Source of the DNA: JAFGOY01 sp034430335
GTDB lineage: Bacteria; Chloroflexota; Anaerolineae; Aggregatilineales; UBA3940
DNA length: 10,138 nucleotides
NCBI GenBank assembly: GCA_034430335.1
Contig: DAOUES010000360.1
Span: forward strand, 1 to 10,138
Direction of reading: 5' to 3'
How positions within the stretch are numbered: the first letter of the stretch is position 1; every line of letters begins with the position of its first letter. Made by a program: the position numbers and the translations under genes. Below are positions 1-6,701 of this stretch, one piece after another. The notes under the pieces are model-generated. The model ran no database searches, was not told the DNA's origin, and saw nothing but the letters and a program-made list of their open reading frames with translations.

Positions 1-1
1 C

Positions 2-211
2 TTCACTGCGAACCGTATCATCGCCGCGATTGGCCTGTTCAGGCGGCGGCTGTGGGGCTTCTGGATGGCGATCTTCGTCTGCGCCTCGACGATTGTCGTC
101 GCGCCGGTGCTGCTCCCCCTCACCGGCGGCGAGATGATCGTCGACGGCCTGATCGTATTTTTGCTGCTGCTGGCGCGTTTCGGGGCGCGGGGGTTGGTGG
201 ATGGGGGATAG
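2..211 (+). CDS. C-terminal end of a membrane protein (5' truncated)
   Basis: This open frame enters from the left edge and ends at TAG 209-211, giving 69 visible residues. It has two hydrophobic stretches. The first is about residues 18-42 of the fragment (begins LWGFWMAIF and continues through the VVAPVLLPL part). The second is near the end (MIVDGLIVFLLLLA). A basic cluster, FRRRL, precedes the first, which would be a cytoplasmic loop under the positive-inside rule. Third codon positions are mostly G or C, as in the neighbours, supporting this frame over another open frame here. I do not recognise the family; it is simply an integral membrane protein C-terminus. It converges on the TIR gene, with only 36 bases between the two stop codons and no clear terminator in that gap. 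Confidence 0.6.
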   Translation, partial: FTANRIIAAIGLFRRRLWGFWMAIFVCASTIVVAPVLLPLTGGEMIVDGLIVFLLLLARFGARGLVDGG

Positions 212-247
212 GTCGCCCTCCGTTGATTTGACCGGTGCGCCGAGAAA

Positions 248-1882
248 TCAGGGCAGCTCCCGGCGCGGAACCGACGTCGCGATCCGAAACCCGATGTCGT
301 AGCTCCGGGTATCGGGAACATACCAGTAGCGATAAGTTACCCGCGCGTCATCCCGATTGTCGCTCCATGAGCCGCCGCGCACTACACGCCAAGCAGCGCC
401 GCTGGTGTCGGTCCGACGCAGGTCATCATATTCGTTCAGACACCATTCCCACACGTTGCCGCACATGTCCAGGACGCCATAAGGTGATGCCCCCTGCGGA
501 TAGTTGTTCACCGGCATGGTTTCCTCTAGATAATCGCCGCTGCCGAAAACATTCGATGTTTCGTTAATATTAGCGTACCCCTTGAGATATCTATCTCCCC
601 AGGGATACGCTCGATAGTCCTCCCCCTGCGCGGCCAGTTGCCACTCCCATTCGGTCGGCAGGCGGATTTCGTATCCGGTCTGACGGCTCAACCAGCGGCA
701 GAAAGCAACCGCATCATACCAGCTTACGTTTTCGCGCGGCAGGTAGTGCCCATGCGTGAAGAACTGCTTACCTGGCGCTTTCCAGTGGTCTTCACTGGCA
801 GCCAGTCCTTTCCACCATTCCGGATTCGAAAATCCCCTCGGATCGTCGATGAAAACCCGGAACTGCTCATGCGTGATCGGGAACTTCGCTATGTGGAAGG
901 ACTCCACGACAAAATCAATCTCGTTGTCATCTTCATCTTCGATGGTCACCAACCCTGTTGGTATTTCGCACCATGCAAAGAGATGGGGGATAACGTCAGA
1001 AACAGCTAATTTGATTGGTGTTTCCGGCTCTGGCTCAGGCGTCTCGACCTCCGGCTTCGGTTTCGGCTCTGGCACACTGACCTCGGCCACCGGTTGAACC
1101 GTCTCCCCACCACGCACCGCTTCCGCCGCCCGCCGCCGCACATCCCGGTCGGGGTCGTCGTATTGCATATCCTCAAGCAGGGCGCGGATATCCGCCCCGT
1201 GCTGTGGATCGCCGAGCATCTTTTCCGCCCGTTCGATGGCGAAGTAGCGGGTATCCGGGTCACTGTGGGTCAGCCCGCGCCGCAGCCGCTCCGGCAGCCG
1301 GTCAATCGACTCTGCCCGGTGGTGGTGAATGTCTCCCCCCGCCACGTTGACATCCCCTGCAACGTCCCCGGCGACATTCAACGCATACACATTCCCCTCG
1401 ACGTGCCCCGAAATGTGAATGACATTGTTGACAACCGGTACGCCGCCCTGCCCCGCCTGCAATTCATACTCCGGCACCGGGTGATCCAGTTCCTTCGACA
1501 GCGTTTTCACCAACTGCTCGAAATTCTTCTCCCGTTCCGCCCGGCCCCGCATATCGGCATACTGATACCCCGTCAGGTGGATCGGGACGGCGGTTTTCTC
1601 ATCACCCGACACCAGGATCGGGTAGATCGGCTTTTCGAGAATCTGTGCCCGCTGCGTTTCGATGTTGCACCAGTGTGAGTCTTTTGCCGCCGGACTTAAA
1701 AACGCCAGCACCCCATCCGCCCGGCGCAGCGCCTCATCGATGGCCTTCGTCCAGGCAGGCGTGCCCGGCGTCAGGTGTTCGACGTCCACCCACAGGTCGA
1801 ATCCCAGCTTGCGCAGGTTCTCGACAATCGGCTCCATCATGGTGGAGTCATCACGGCAGTAGCTGACTAATAGTTCGGTCAT
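248..1882 (-). CDS. TIR domain protein with C-terminal FGE-sulfatase (C-type-lectin-like) fold
   Basis: 544 residues. Residues 1-130 form a TIR domain of the bacterial TIR_2 type, with LLVSYCRDD at strand A, a BB-loop-like LTPGTPAW (37-44), and SHWCNIE (69-75). E75 sits where the NAD+-cleaving glutamate of TIR enzymes lies. Residues 159-185 are short Gly-x-Val tetrads (GHV, GNV, AGDV, AGDV, AGGDI). Residues 193-258 are HEAT-like helices and 270-289 a Pro/Glu linker. Residues 293-540 have FGE/SUMF1 hallmarks: ENVSWYDAVAFCRWL, RLPTEWEW, YPWGD, YGVLDMCGNVWEW, RVVRGGSW and IGFR. No cysteine follows C481, so the copper-binding Cys pair of true formylglycine-generating enzymes is absent and the fold is probably a binding module. 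A GGGGGAGG ribosome site lies 6 bases before the ATG. I infer a defence-type NADase with a ligand-sensing lectin-like domain. Domain calls are firm; function is not shown. Confidence 0.9.
   Translation of the reverse strand: MTELLVSYCRDDSTMMEPIVENLRKLGFDLWVDVEHLTPGTPAWTKAIDEALRRADGVLAFLSPAAKDSHWCNIETQRAQILEKPIYPILVSGDEKTAVPIHLTGYQYADMRGRAEREKNFEQLVKTLSKELDHPVPEYELQAGQGGVPVVNNVIHISGHVEGNVYALNVAGDVAGDVNVAGGDIHHHRAESIDRLPERLRRGLTHSDPDTRYFAIERAEKMLGDPQHGADIRALLEDMQYDDPDRDVRRRAAEAVRGGETVQPVAEVSVPEPKPKPEVETPEPEPETPIKLAVSDVIPHLFAWCEIPTGLVTIEDEDDNEIDFVVESFHIAKFPITHEQFRVFIDDPRGFSNPEWWKGLAASEDHWKAPGKQFFTHGHYLPRENVSWYDAVAFCRWLSRQTGYEIRLPTEWEWQLAAQGEDYRAYPWGDRYLKGYANINETSNVFGSGDYLEETMPVNNYPQGASPYGVLDMCGNVWEWCLNEYDDLRRTDTSGAAWRVVRGGSWSDNRDDARVTYRYWYVPDTRSYDIGFRIATSVPRRELP
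284..388 (-). other. Candidate hypervariable (DGR-VR-like) segment of the FGE fold
   Basis: Residues 499-533 of the TIR-FGE protein run from RVVRGGSW to IGFR. Between these conserved ends, most exposed positions are Ser, Asp, Asn or Tyr, as in variable regions of diversity-generating-retroelement target proteins with this fold, where AAC codons in a template diversify at adenines. Of twelve candidate positions, seven codons have the NNC form expected from AAC (residues 507, 508, 512, 519, 527, 528, 529). Five do not (AAT 509, GAT 511, TAT 517, TGG 520, TAT 521). The mixed picture, and the lack of a template repeat or reverse transcriptase in the window, leave this as a structural resemblance only. 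Confidence 0.3.
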
Positions 1883-1921
1883 TGGGCCTCCCCCGGCTGG
1901 TTACATACTGTCTCTCTACCC

Positions 1922-1949
1922 ATTATAAGCAGATTGATCGAAAGCTCAA
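1922..1949 (-). promoter_or_regulatory. Sigma70-type promoter of the TIR-FGE gene
   Basis: On the minus strand, TTGAGC (1944-1949) is followed by a 16-base spacer and a perfect TATAAT (1922-1927). The predicted start near 1915 leaves a leader of about 33 bases before the ATG at 1882, with the GGGGGAGG ribosome site inside it. No copy of the palindrome found at the tetR promoter lies here, so TetR control of the TIR gene is not suggested. Confidence 0.6.
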
Positions 1950-2007
1950 AAGCACCCGGCACAGCCCTCACCCGGCCACCGTCGGCAGCCCGATTTCTTC
2001 CCGAAAC

Positions 2008-2036
2008 TTGACAACTCCCCATCCGCCCGATAAAAT
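2008..2036 (+). promoter_or_regulatory. Sigma70 promoter of the tetR-ABC unit
   Basis: A perfect TTGACA (2008-2013) is separated by exactly 17 bases from TAAAAT (2031-2036), which matches five of six consensus -10 positions. The predicted start is near 2043. This falls inside the first palindrome of the operator pair, a layout suited to repression. An alternative TATAAT at 2045-2050 has no good -35 partner. Confidence 0.75.
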
Positions 2037-2064
2037 ATACGTCGTATAATTTATACACCGTACA
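2036..2064 (+). promoter_or_regulatory. Tandem palindromic operator, probably for the adjacent TetR regulator
   Basis: Site 1 (2036-2048) is the perfect 13-base palindrome TATACGTCGTATA. Site 2 (2052-2064), TATACACCGTACA, is a looser copy of the same TATAC-N3-GTATA pattern. The sites start 16 bases apart. Site 1 begins at the last base of the -10 box and covers the predicted transcription start; site 2 lies just downstream. Position beside a TetR gene and overlap with its promoter suggest autorepression, possibly by two dimers. Binding by this TetR is an inference from position. Confidence 0.65.
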
Positions 2065-2087
2065 ACTTATCAGCCAGAGGAACCACT

Positions 2088-2756
2088 ATGCCGCGCCCTA
2101 AGCGCACCGAAGAAGAAATCGAAGTAATGCGCGAACGCATCCTGGAGGCCGCCGACGGCATCCTGCGAAAAGAAGGCCCCGACGGGCTGTCGATCCGGGC
2201 GATTGCCGAGCGGGTCGGCGTGTCGCACATGGCGCTATACACCTACTTCGAAGACCGCGACGCGCTCTTCACCGCGCTGATCAACCGCCAGCACCAGCGC
2301 AGGCAGAAAAGCCACAACGCGCGGATGGCACGCGCCGCAGAGGGCCAGGCCCTCGCCGTCATGCGCGAGGTGCTGCAATCCCGTGTCGCTTTTGCCCGCG
2401 ATCATCCCGACATGTTCCGCTTCATCTGGCACATGCCCGAACACGCCCGCCGGATGCCGCCTCACCCTCGCCCTCACCCGGCCCCGGGCGATTGTCGACC
2501 GCGCATGGGCATTCACCGGGAGATCGACAACCTGTCCGAGTTGATCCAGGTAGGCATCGACCAGGGTGTTTTTGCCCCCCGCGATCCCAATCTCGCCGCG
2601 ATTGCCCTGCTGGGGCTGGTCAACGGAACGATGATTCTCGCGCAGTTTCCCGGTATCCTCGAAGATGCTGGCCGCATCGCCGACCTTGAGCAGGAAGTCG
2701 TCGCTGCCGGGTTGAATTATCTTACAAACCAGGAAGAGGTAGATGAAATATCTTAG
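2088..2756 (+). CDS. TetR/AcrR-family transcriptional regulator
   Basis: 222 residues. The N-terminal part is a typical TetR DNA-binding domain. A first helix carrying RERILEAADGIL is followed by a helix-turn-helix at about residues 34-61 (LSIRAIAERVGVS, then ALYTYFEDRDALF). The remaining helical domain would bind an unknown ligand and mediate dimerisation. AGAGG lies 7 bases before the ATG. The last 14 bases overlap the first ABC gene, so the two are probably translationally coupled, and TetR likely represses its own efflux operon through the palindromes at 2036-2064. One oddity: residues 124-138 are rich in Pro, Arg and His (PPHPRPHPAPGD) where family members usually have a continuous helix. 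That could be a real loop or a pair of compensating frameshifts. Family assignment is secure; the ligand is unknown. Confidence 0.92.
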   Translation: MPRPKRTEEEIEVMRERILEAADGILRKEGPDGLSIRAIAERVGVSHMALYTYFEDRDALFTALINRQHQRRQKSHNARMARAAEGQALAVMREVLQSRVAFARDHPDMFRFIWHMPEHARRMPPHPRPHPAPGDCRPRMGIHREIDNLSELIQVGIDQGVFAPRDPNLAAIALLGLVNGTMILAQFPGILEDAGRIADLEQEVVAAGLNYLTNQEEVDEIS

Positions 2757-4500
2757 AAGAATAACGAGCTACTTGAAACCTTACCGGAACTGGATGCTGA
2801 TTGCCTTTGGGCTGATCATCATCGAAGCGCTGACCCAGTTGATCATCCCGCGCCTGTTGCAGTACGTCATCGACCAGGGGATCACGCCGCGCGTCATGCG
2901 TGTGATCATCACCGGCTCGCTGCTGATGCTCGGCGCGGCGGCCATCGGCGCTTACGCCACCGTCCAGCGTGCCGTCTACGCCGCCCGCTTTTCCCAGTCG
3001 ATGGCCTACGACATGCGCAACGATCTCTTTACCCGCATCCAGACCCTTTCCTTCGGCAATCTCGACCGCATCCAGACCGGCAACCTGATCACCCGCGTCT
3101 CGAACGACGTCGACCAGGTGCGCATGTTCACCAGCATGGGCCTGATGCTGATCGTCCGCGCGCTGGTGCTGGTCGTCGGCAGCATCGGCTTCCTGGTCGC
3201 CACCAACGCCCGCCTGTCGATCATCGTGATCGTCCTGTTCCCGCTGATCGGCACGGTCTTCTTCTTCGTCGCCCGGATCGCGCAGCCGCTGTTCAAGGAA
3301 GTCCAGGCGCGGTTGAGCACGCTCAACACCGTCACCCAGGAGAACCTGGCCGGTGCCGAAGTCGTCCGCGCCTTCGTGCAGGAAAACCACGAGATCGACC
3401 GCTTCGAGCAGGCCAACACCGGCTTTACGCAGCAGTCGCTGAAGGTCTACCGGCTGATGTCCGCCGCCTTCCCTCTCATCTTCATGATCACCAACCTGGG
3501 GACGCTGGCGGCGCTGCTGATGGGCGGCATGCAGGTGATCAACACCACGATGACGGTCGGCGAGTTGGTGGCCTTCAACAACTACCTGATGACCGCCTCC
3601 TTCCCGATCCTGATGCTGGGCATGATCCTCTCGATGATGCCCGCCGCCGACGCATCCGCCGAGCGTATCCTCGAAGTCCTCGACACCGAACCAGAGGTCA
3701 GGGAGGCCGATTCCCCACGCGATCCGGGCCGGATGTCCGGGCGCGTCACCTTCGAGAACGTATCGTTCCATTACAACGGCAGCGCCGACTGTGAAGTGCT
3801 GTGCGACATCAATCTCGATGTCGATCCGGGCCAGCGGGTCGCCGTACTGGGTGCCACCGGATCGGGCAAGACCACGCTCGTCAGCCTCATCCCGCGTTTC
3901 TACGACGTATCGTCGGGCCGCGTGCTGATCGACGGCGTCGACGTGCGCGACCTGTCCGAAACCGGGCTGCGGTCGCAGGTCGGGTTCGCCATGCAGCAGA
4001 CGACGCTGTTCAGCGGCACGGTCGCCGAAAATATCGCCTATGGCCGCCCCGACGCTGCCCGCGAGGAGATCGTCGCGGCGGCGGAAGCGGCCCAGGCCCA
4101 CGATTTCATCAGCGCGATGCCCGAAGGCTACGACAGCAAGGTCGAGGCGCGCGGCGCGAACCTGTCCGGCGGGCAGAAGCAGCGCATCGCCATTGCCCGC
4201 GCCCTGCTGATCGATCCGGCCATCCTGGTTTTCGACGACTCGACCAGTTCCGTCGACATGGATACCGAGTTCCGCATCCAGGAGGCGCTCGAAGAGTTGA
4301 TGGAGAATCGCACAACGTTCATCATCGCCCAGCGAATCAGCAGCGTCCTCACCGCCGATAAGATCGTCGTCCTCGACCGGGGCACGATCACCGCCCAGGG
4401 CACGCACAGGGAGTTGATCAGGACCAGCCCGATCTATCAGGACATCTACCGCTCGCAGCTTCGCGACGACGCGCTGGTTCAGGCACCGGCAGGTGGCTAA
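2743..4500 (+). CDS. ABC exporter half-transporter with degenerate ATPase site (subunit 1)
   Basis: 585 residues: a six-helix type IV exporter membrane domain (about 1-310) followed by a nucleotide-binding domain. Visible motifs are Walker A GATGSGKT (370-377), Q-loop Q418, a canonical LSGGQ signature (474-478), Walker B ending in D498, and the D-loop SSVD (502-505). Two catalytic residues are changed. The glutamate after Walker B is Asp (D499, in FDDSTS) and the switch histidine is Gln (Q530, in IIAQRIS). This is the pattern of the degenerate-site subunit in heterodimeric exporters such as TM287, BmrC and LmrC, so it should pair with the product of 4850-6652. The ATG lies inside the end of tetR with AGGAAGAGG just before it, indicating coupled translation. 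The substrate cannot be read from sequence; drug or lipid efflux is typical of the family. Confidence 0.93.
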   Translation: MKYLRRITSYLKPYRNWMLIAFGLIIIEALTQLIIPRLLQYVIDQGITPRVMRVIITGSLLMLGAAAIGAYATVQRAVYAARFSQSMAYDMRNDLFTRIQTLSFGNLDRIQTGNLITRVSNDVDQVRMFTSMGLMLIVRALVLVVGSIGFLVATNARLSIIVIVLFPLIGTVFFFVARIAQPLFKEVQARLSTLNTVTQENLAGAEVVRAFVQENHEIDRFEQANTGFTQQSLKVYRLMSAAFPLIFMITNLGTLAALLMGGMQVINTTMTVGELVAFNNYLMTASFPILMLGMILSMMPAADASAERILEVLDTEPEVREADSPRDPGRMSGRVTFENVSFHYNGSADCEVLCDINLDVDPGQRVAVLGATGSGKTTLVSLIPRFYDVSSGRVLIDGVDVRDLSETGLRSQVGFAMQQTTLFSGTVAENIAYGRPDAAREEIVAAAEAAQAHDFISAMPEGYDSKVEARGANLSGGQKQRIAIARALLIDPAILVFDDSTSSVDMDTEFRIQEALEELMENRTTFIIAQRISSVLTADKIVVLDRGTITAQGTHRELIRTSPIYQDIYRSQLRDDALVQAPAGG

Positions 4501-4508
4501 CTCAAGTC

Positions 4509-4590
4509 ATCACCCCACAAGATATGTTGTCCCCCCTTGCTAAGGGGGGACGGATGCGGAACGCAGTTCCGCACAGGGGGGTGATCACCC
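4509..4590 (+). repeat. Composite hairpin repeat, family I copy A
   Basis: The first hairpin has a 9-bp stem (TCCCCCCTT 4530-4538 / AAGGGGGGA 4542-4550). A second perfect 8-bp hairpin follows (TGCGGAAC 4555-4562 / GTTCCGCA 4566-4573), then CAGGGGGGTG. The flanks ATCACCCC (4509-4516) and GGGGTGAT (4578-4585) can pair and close a three-way junction. GGGTGATCACCC at 4579-4590 is also a self-complementary palindrome. It shares architecture with copies at 7104-7148 and 7764-7816. Its position right after the first ABC stop suggests a role in transcript termination or processing, but no T-tract follows. Confidence 0.7.
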
Positions 4591-4612
4591 TTTGACAACG
4601 AACCGCCGGTAG

Positions 4613-4653
4613 GGGCGCAGCGTGCTGCGCCCGTAGGTCGACCTCTGGTCGAC
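4613..4653 (+). repeat. Double hairpin repeat, family II copy 1
   Basis: Two perfect hairpins lie back to back. The first is GGGCGCAGC (4613-4621) / GCTGCGCCC (4624-4632). The second is GTCGACC (4637-4643) / GGTCGAC (4647-4653) with loop TCT. The first hairpin is repeated at 6702-6728 with one compensated base-pair change. Such elements are commonly dispersed, non-coding, REP-like repeats. Nothing protein-coding is visible in this spacer. Confidence 0.6.
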
Positions 4654-4739
4654 GTATCAATAGCAGAATAGCCAGGGGATTTCGCTCGTTTGGTATTTAC
4701 TTGAGCAACTTATCGACTAATTCTCTTCAAAATTCTGTT

Positions 4740-4775
4740 CCCTCTCCCTTGAGGGGGAGGGACAGGGAGGGGGTG
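4740..4775 (+). repeat. C-tract/G-tract hairpin with repeat tail (family I-like)
   Basis: CCCTCTCCC (4740-4748) pairs with GGGGGAGGG (4753-4761) with one wobble and a TTGA loop. The tail ACAGGGAGGGGGTG (4762-4775) resembles the tail of family I copies. The variable middle hairpin of that family is missing, so this is either a short relative or an independent element. Confidence 0.5.
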
Positions 4776-4784
4776 AAAACGCCG

Positions 4785-4813
4785 CTGACAGTTGTTCAAT
4801 CATTTTACAAAAT
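4785..4813 (+). promoter_or_regulatory. Possible promoter of the second ABC gene
   Basis: CTGACA (4785-4790, five of six -35 matches) is separated by 17 bases from CAAAAT (4808-4813, four of six -10 matches). The predicted start is near 4820, 30 bases before the ATG. A separate promoter would make sense because 349 bases of hairpin-rich sequence lie between the two ABC genes. No copy of the TetR palindrome is seen here. Confidence 0.4.
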
Positions 4814-4849
4814 GCCAGTATCCCCCGGAATATAACAGGAGTAACACAG

Positions 4850-6652
4850 ATGGGATTTGGACACGGACCCCGCCGAGGCGGGATGACAATCGAAGACGCC
4901 GCCGATCAGCGAAAGGCGATCAGGCGGCTGATCGCCTACCTGAAACCTTACCACTGGGCAATGGCCGGGGTGACCCTCCTGGTCATCCTCTCGACCGGCT
5001 TCAGCCTGGCCGGGCCGATCATGGTCGGCAAGGCCGTCGACCTCTACATCATTCCCGGCGACGTGCCGGGGCTGCTGCGGATGGGCGTGCTGCTGCTCGT
5101 CGTCTACATCGCGTCCAGCGGCACCTCTATCGCCTATTCGTTGATCATGGTCAACATCGCCCAGAAGCTGATCAAAGACATCCGCGCCGACCTTTTCAAC
5201 CACATCCAGACGCTTTCGATGGGCTTCTTCGACCAGCACGAGGCGGGCGACCTGATGAGCCGCATCACCAACGACACCGACGCGATCAACCGGGTACTGT
5301 CGAACGGCATGGTCCAGTTGATCTCCAACATCTTGCAGTTGGTCGGAATCCTGGTCGCCATGCTCGTCCTGAACTGGCGGCTGGCGCTCGGTTCGCTGGT
5401 CGTCCTGCCGCTGATGGGCCTCGTCACCATGTCGATTGCCAGCCGCACGCGCCAGGCCTTCCGCGAGGTTCAGTTCAACCTCGGCGCGTTGAACGCCAAC
5501 GCCGAAGAGAACATCTCCGGGGTGCGGGTCGTCCGCGCTTTCGCCCGTGAAAAGGAAACCATCAACCAGTTCCGCGCGGTCAACCTCAAGAACCGCGACG
5601 CCGGGATCAAAGCCGAGCGGATCACTGCCCTGCTGATGCCCCTCATCCACGTGATGAGCACCGTCGCCGTTGCGATCATCGCCGGGCTGGGCGGCTGGCT
5701 CGCCCTGCGTGATCTCATATCCGTCGGCGTGATCGTTTCCTTCATCAGCTACAGCTACCAGTTCTTCGGCCCGATCCGCCAGCTTGCCCAACTGTACAAC
5801 CAGCTTCAATCGGCGCTGGCCGGTGCCGAGCGCATCTTCTACGTGATCGACACCTCTCCCACCGTCGCCGACAAACCCGACGCCGAACCGCTGCCGCGCA
5901 TCGCGGGCCGGGTCGAGTTCGAGCATGTGTCGTTTGCCTACGAGGAAGACAAACCCGTCCTCAAAGACGTTTCGCTCGTCGCCGAGCCGGGGCAGACCAT
6001 CGCGCTGGTCGGTCCGACCGGTGCAGGCAAGACAACGATCATCAACCTGTTGAGCCGCTTCTACGATGTCAACGAGGGCACGATTCGGATCGACGGGCAG
6101 GACATCCGCGACATCCAGCAGAAGACCCTCCGCCGCCAGCTTGGGATCGTCTTGCAGGATACCTATCTCTTCACCGAAACGGTGATGGACAACATCCGCT
6201 ACGGGCGTCTCGACGCCACCGACGAGGAAGTGATCGAGGCGGCGAAGCTCGCCAATGCCGACCAGTTCATCAGCCGCCTGCCGCAGGGCTACCAGACCAA
6301 AGTCTCCGAGCAGGGCAGCAATTTCAGCCAGGGCCAGCGCCAGCTTCTCGCCATCGCCCGCGCCGTTCTCGCCGACCCCGCCATCCTGATCCTCGACGAG
6401 GCGACCAGCAGCGTCGATACGCGCACCGAGATGCACATTCAGGATGCCCTGCTGCGCCTGATGGAAGGCCGCACCGCCTTTGTGATCGCCCATCGCCTGA
6501 GCACCATCCGCGAAGCCGACGCGGTGCTGGTGATCAACGAGAACGCGATCATCGAGCGCGGCACCCACGCGGAGCTGATCGAGCAGCGCGGCTTCTACTA
6601 CGATCTCTACATGAGCCAGTTCCGCCGCGCCCAATCCATCGCGGCGGATTGA
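4850..6652 (+). CDS. ABC exporter half-transporter with catalytic ATPase site (subunit 2)
   Basis: 600 residues, an exporter-type membrane domain (about 1-325) followed by a nucleotide-binding domain. Motifs are Walker A GPTGAGKT (388-395), Q-loop Q436, Walker B ending in D516, catalytic E517 (LDEATSSVD) and switch histidine H548 (IAHRLST). The signature is non-canonical, FSQGQ (492-496) instead of LSGGQ. This complements subunit 1. In a heterodimer, the intact Walker/H residues here face the LSGGQ of subunit 1, and the degenerate Walker/H residues there face FSQGQ. Known pairs TM287/288, BmrCD and LmrCD are built this way, with this protein in the TM288/BmrD role. AGGAG (4837-4841) lies 8 bases before the ATG. 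The N-terminus (about 20 residues, Gly/Arg-rich) precedes the first elbow helix. The substrate is unknown. Confidence 0.93.
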   Translation: MGFGHGPRRGGMTIEDAADQRKAIRRLIAYLKPYHWAMAGVTLLVILSTGFSLAGPIMVGKAVDLYIIPGDVPGLLRMGVLLLVVYIASSGTSIAYSLIMVNIAQKLIKDIRADLFNHIQTLSMGFFDQHEAGDLMSRITNDTDAINRVLSNGMVQLISNILQLVGILVAMLVLNWRLALGSLVVLPLMGLVTMSIASRTRQAFREVQFNLGALNANAEENISGVRVVRAFAREKETINQFRAVNLKNRDAGIKAERITALLMPLIHVMSTVAVAIIAGLGGWLALRDLISVGVIVSFISYSYQFFGPIRQLAQLYNQLQSALAGAERIFYVIDTSPTVADKPDAEPLPRIAGRVEFEHVSFAYEEDKPVLKDVSLVAEPGQTIALVGPTGAGKTTIINLLSRFYDVNEGTIRIDGQDIRDIQQKTLRRQLGIVLQDTYLFTETVMDNIRYGRLDATDEEVIEAAKLANADQFISRLPQGYQTKVSEQGSNFSQGQRQLLAIARAVLADPAILILDEATSSVDTRTEMHIQDALLRLMEGRTAFVIAHRLSTIREADAVLVINENAIIERGTHAELIEQRGFYYDLYMSQFRRAQSIAAD

Positions 6653-6661
6653 TCGTTTTGC

Positions 6662-6680
6662 TGCGGGGTTTTACCCCGCA
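6662..6680 (+). terminator. Terminator-like hairpin after the second ABC gene
   Basis: A perfect 8-bp stem TGCGGGGT (6662-6669) / ACCCCGCA (6673-6680) with a TTT loop starts 10 bases after the ABC stop codon. Only a weak T-rich run (TTCT) follows, so it may be inefficient or rely on other factors. Confidence 0.5.
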
Positions 6681-6701
6681 TTCTACAATCCATATCGTCT
6701 C

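Noticed and set aside
2045..2050. TATAAT as the tetR -10 box
   Set aside because: No -35 element sits at proper spacing; TAAAAT at 2031-2036 with TTGACA 17 bases upstream is better, and this TATAAT partly overlaps the palindrome.
248..2756. TetR control of the divergent TIR gene
   Set aside because: The palindromes sit only at the tetR promoter, over 85 bases from the TIR -35 box, and no copy overlaps the TIR promoter.
2722..4407. 561-codon open frame on the minus strand
   Set aside because: It lies wholly antisense to the first ABC gene, is rich in His, Asp, Gln and Arg with no domain, and reflects G+C codon bias of the real gene.
4805..6634. 609-codon open frame on the minus strand
   Set aside because: Antisense shadow of the second ABC gene; composition is dominated by Asp, Val, Ala, Gly and Gln with no recognisable motif.
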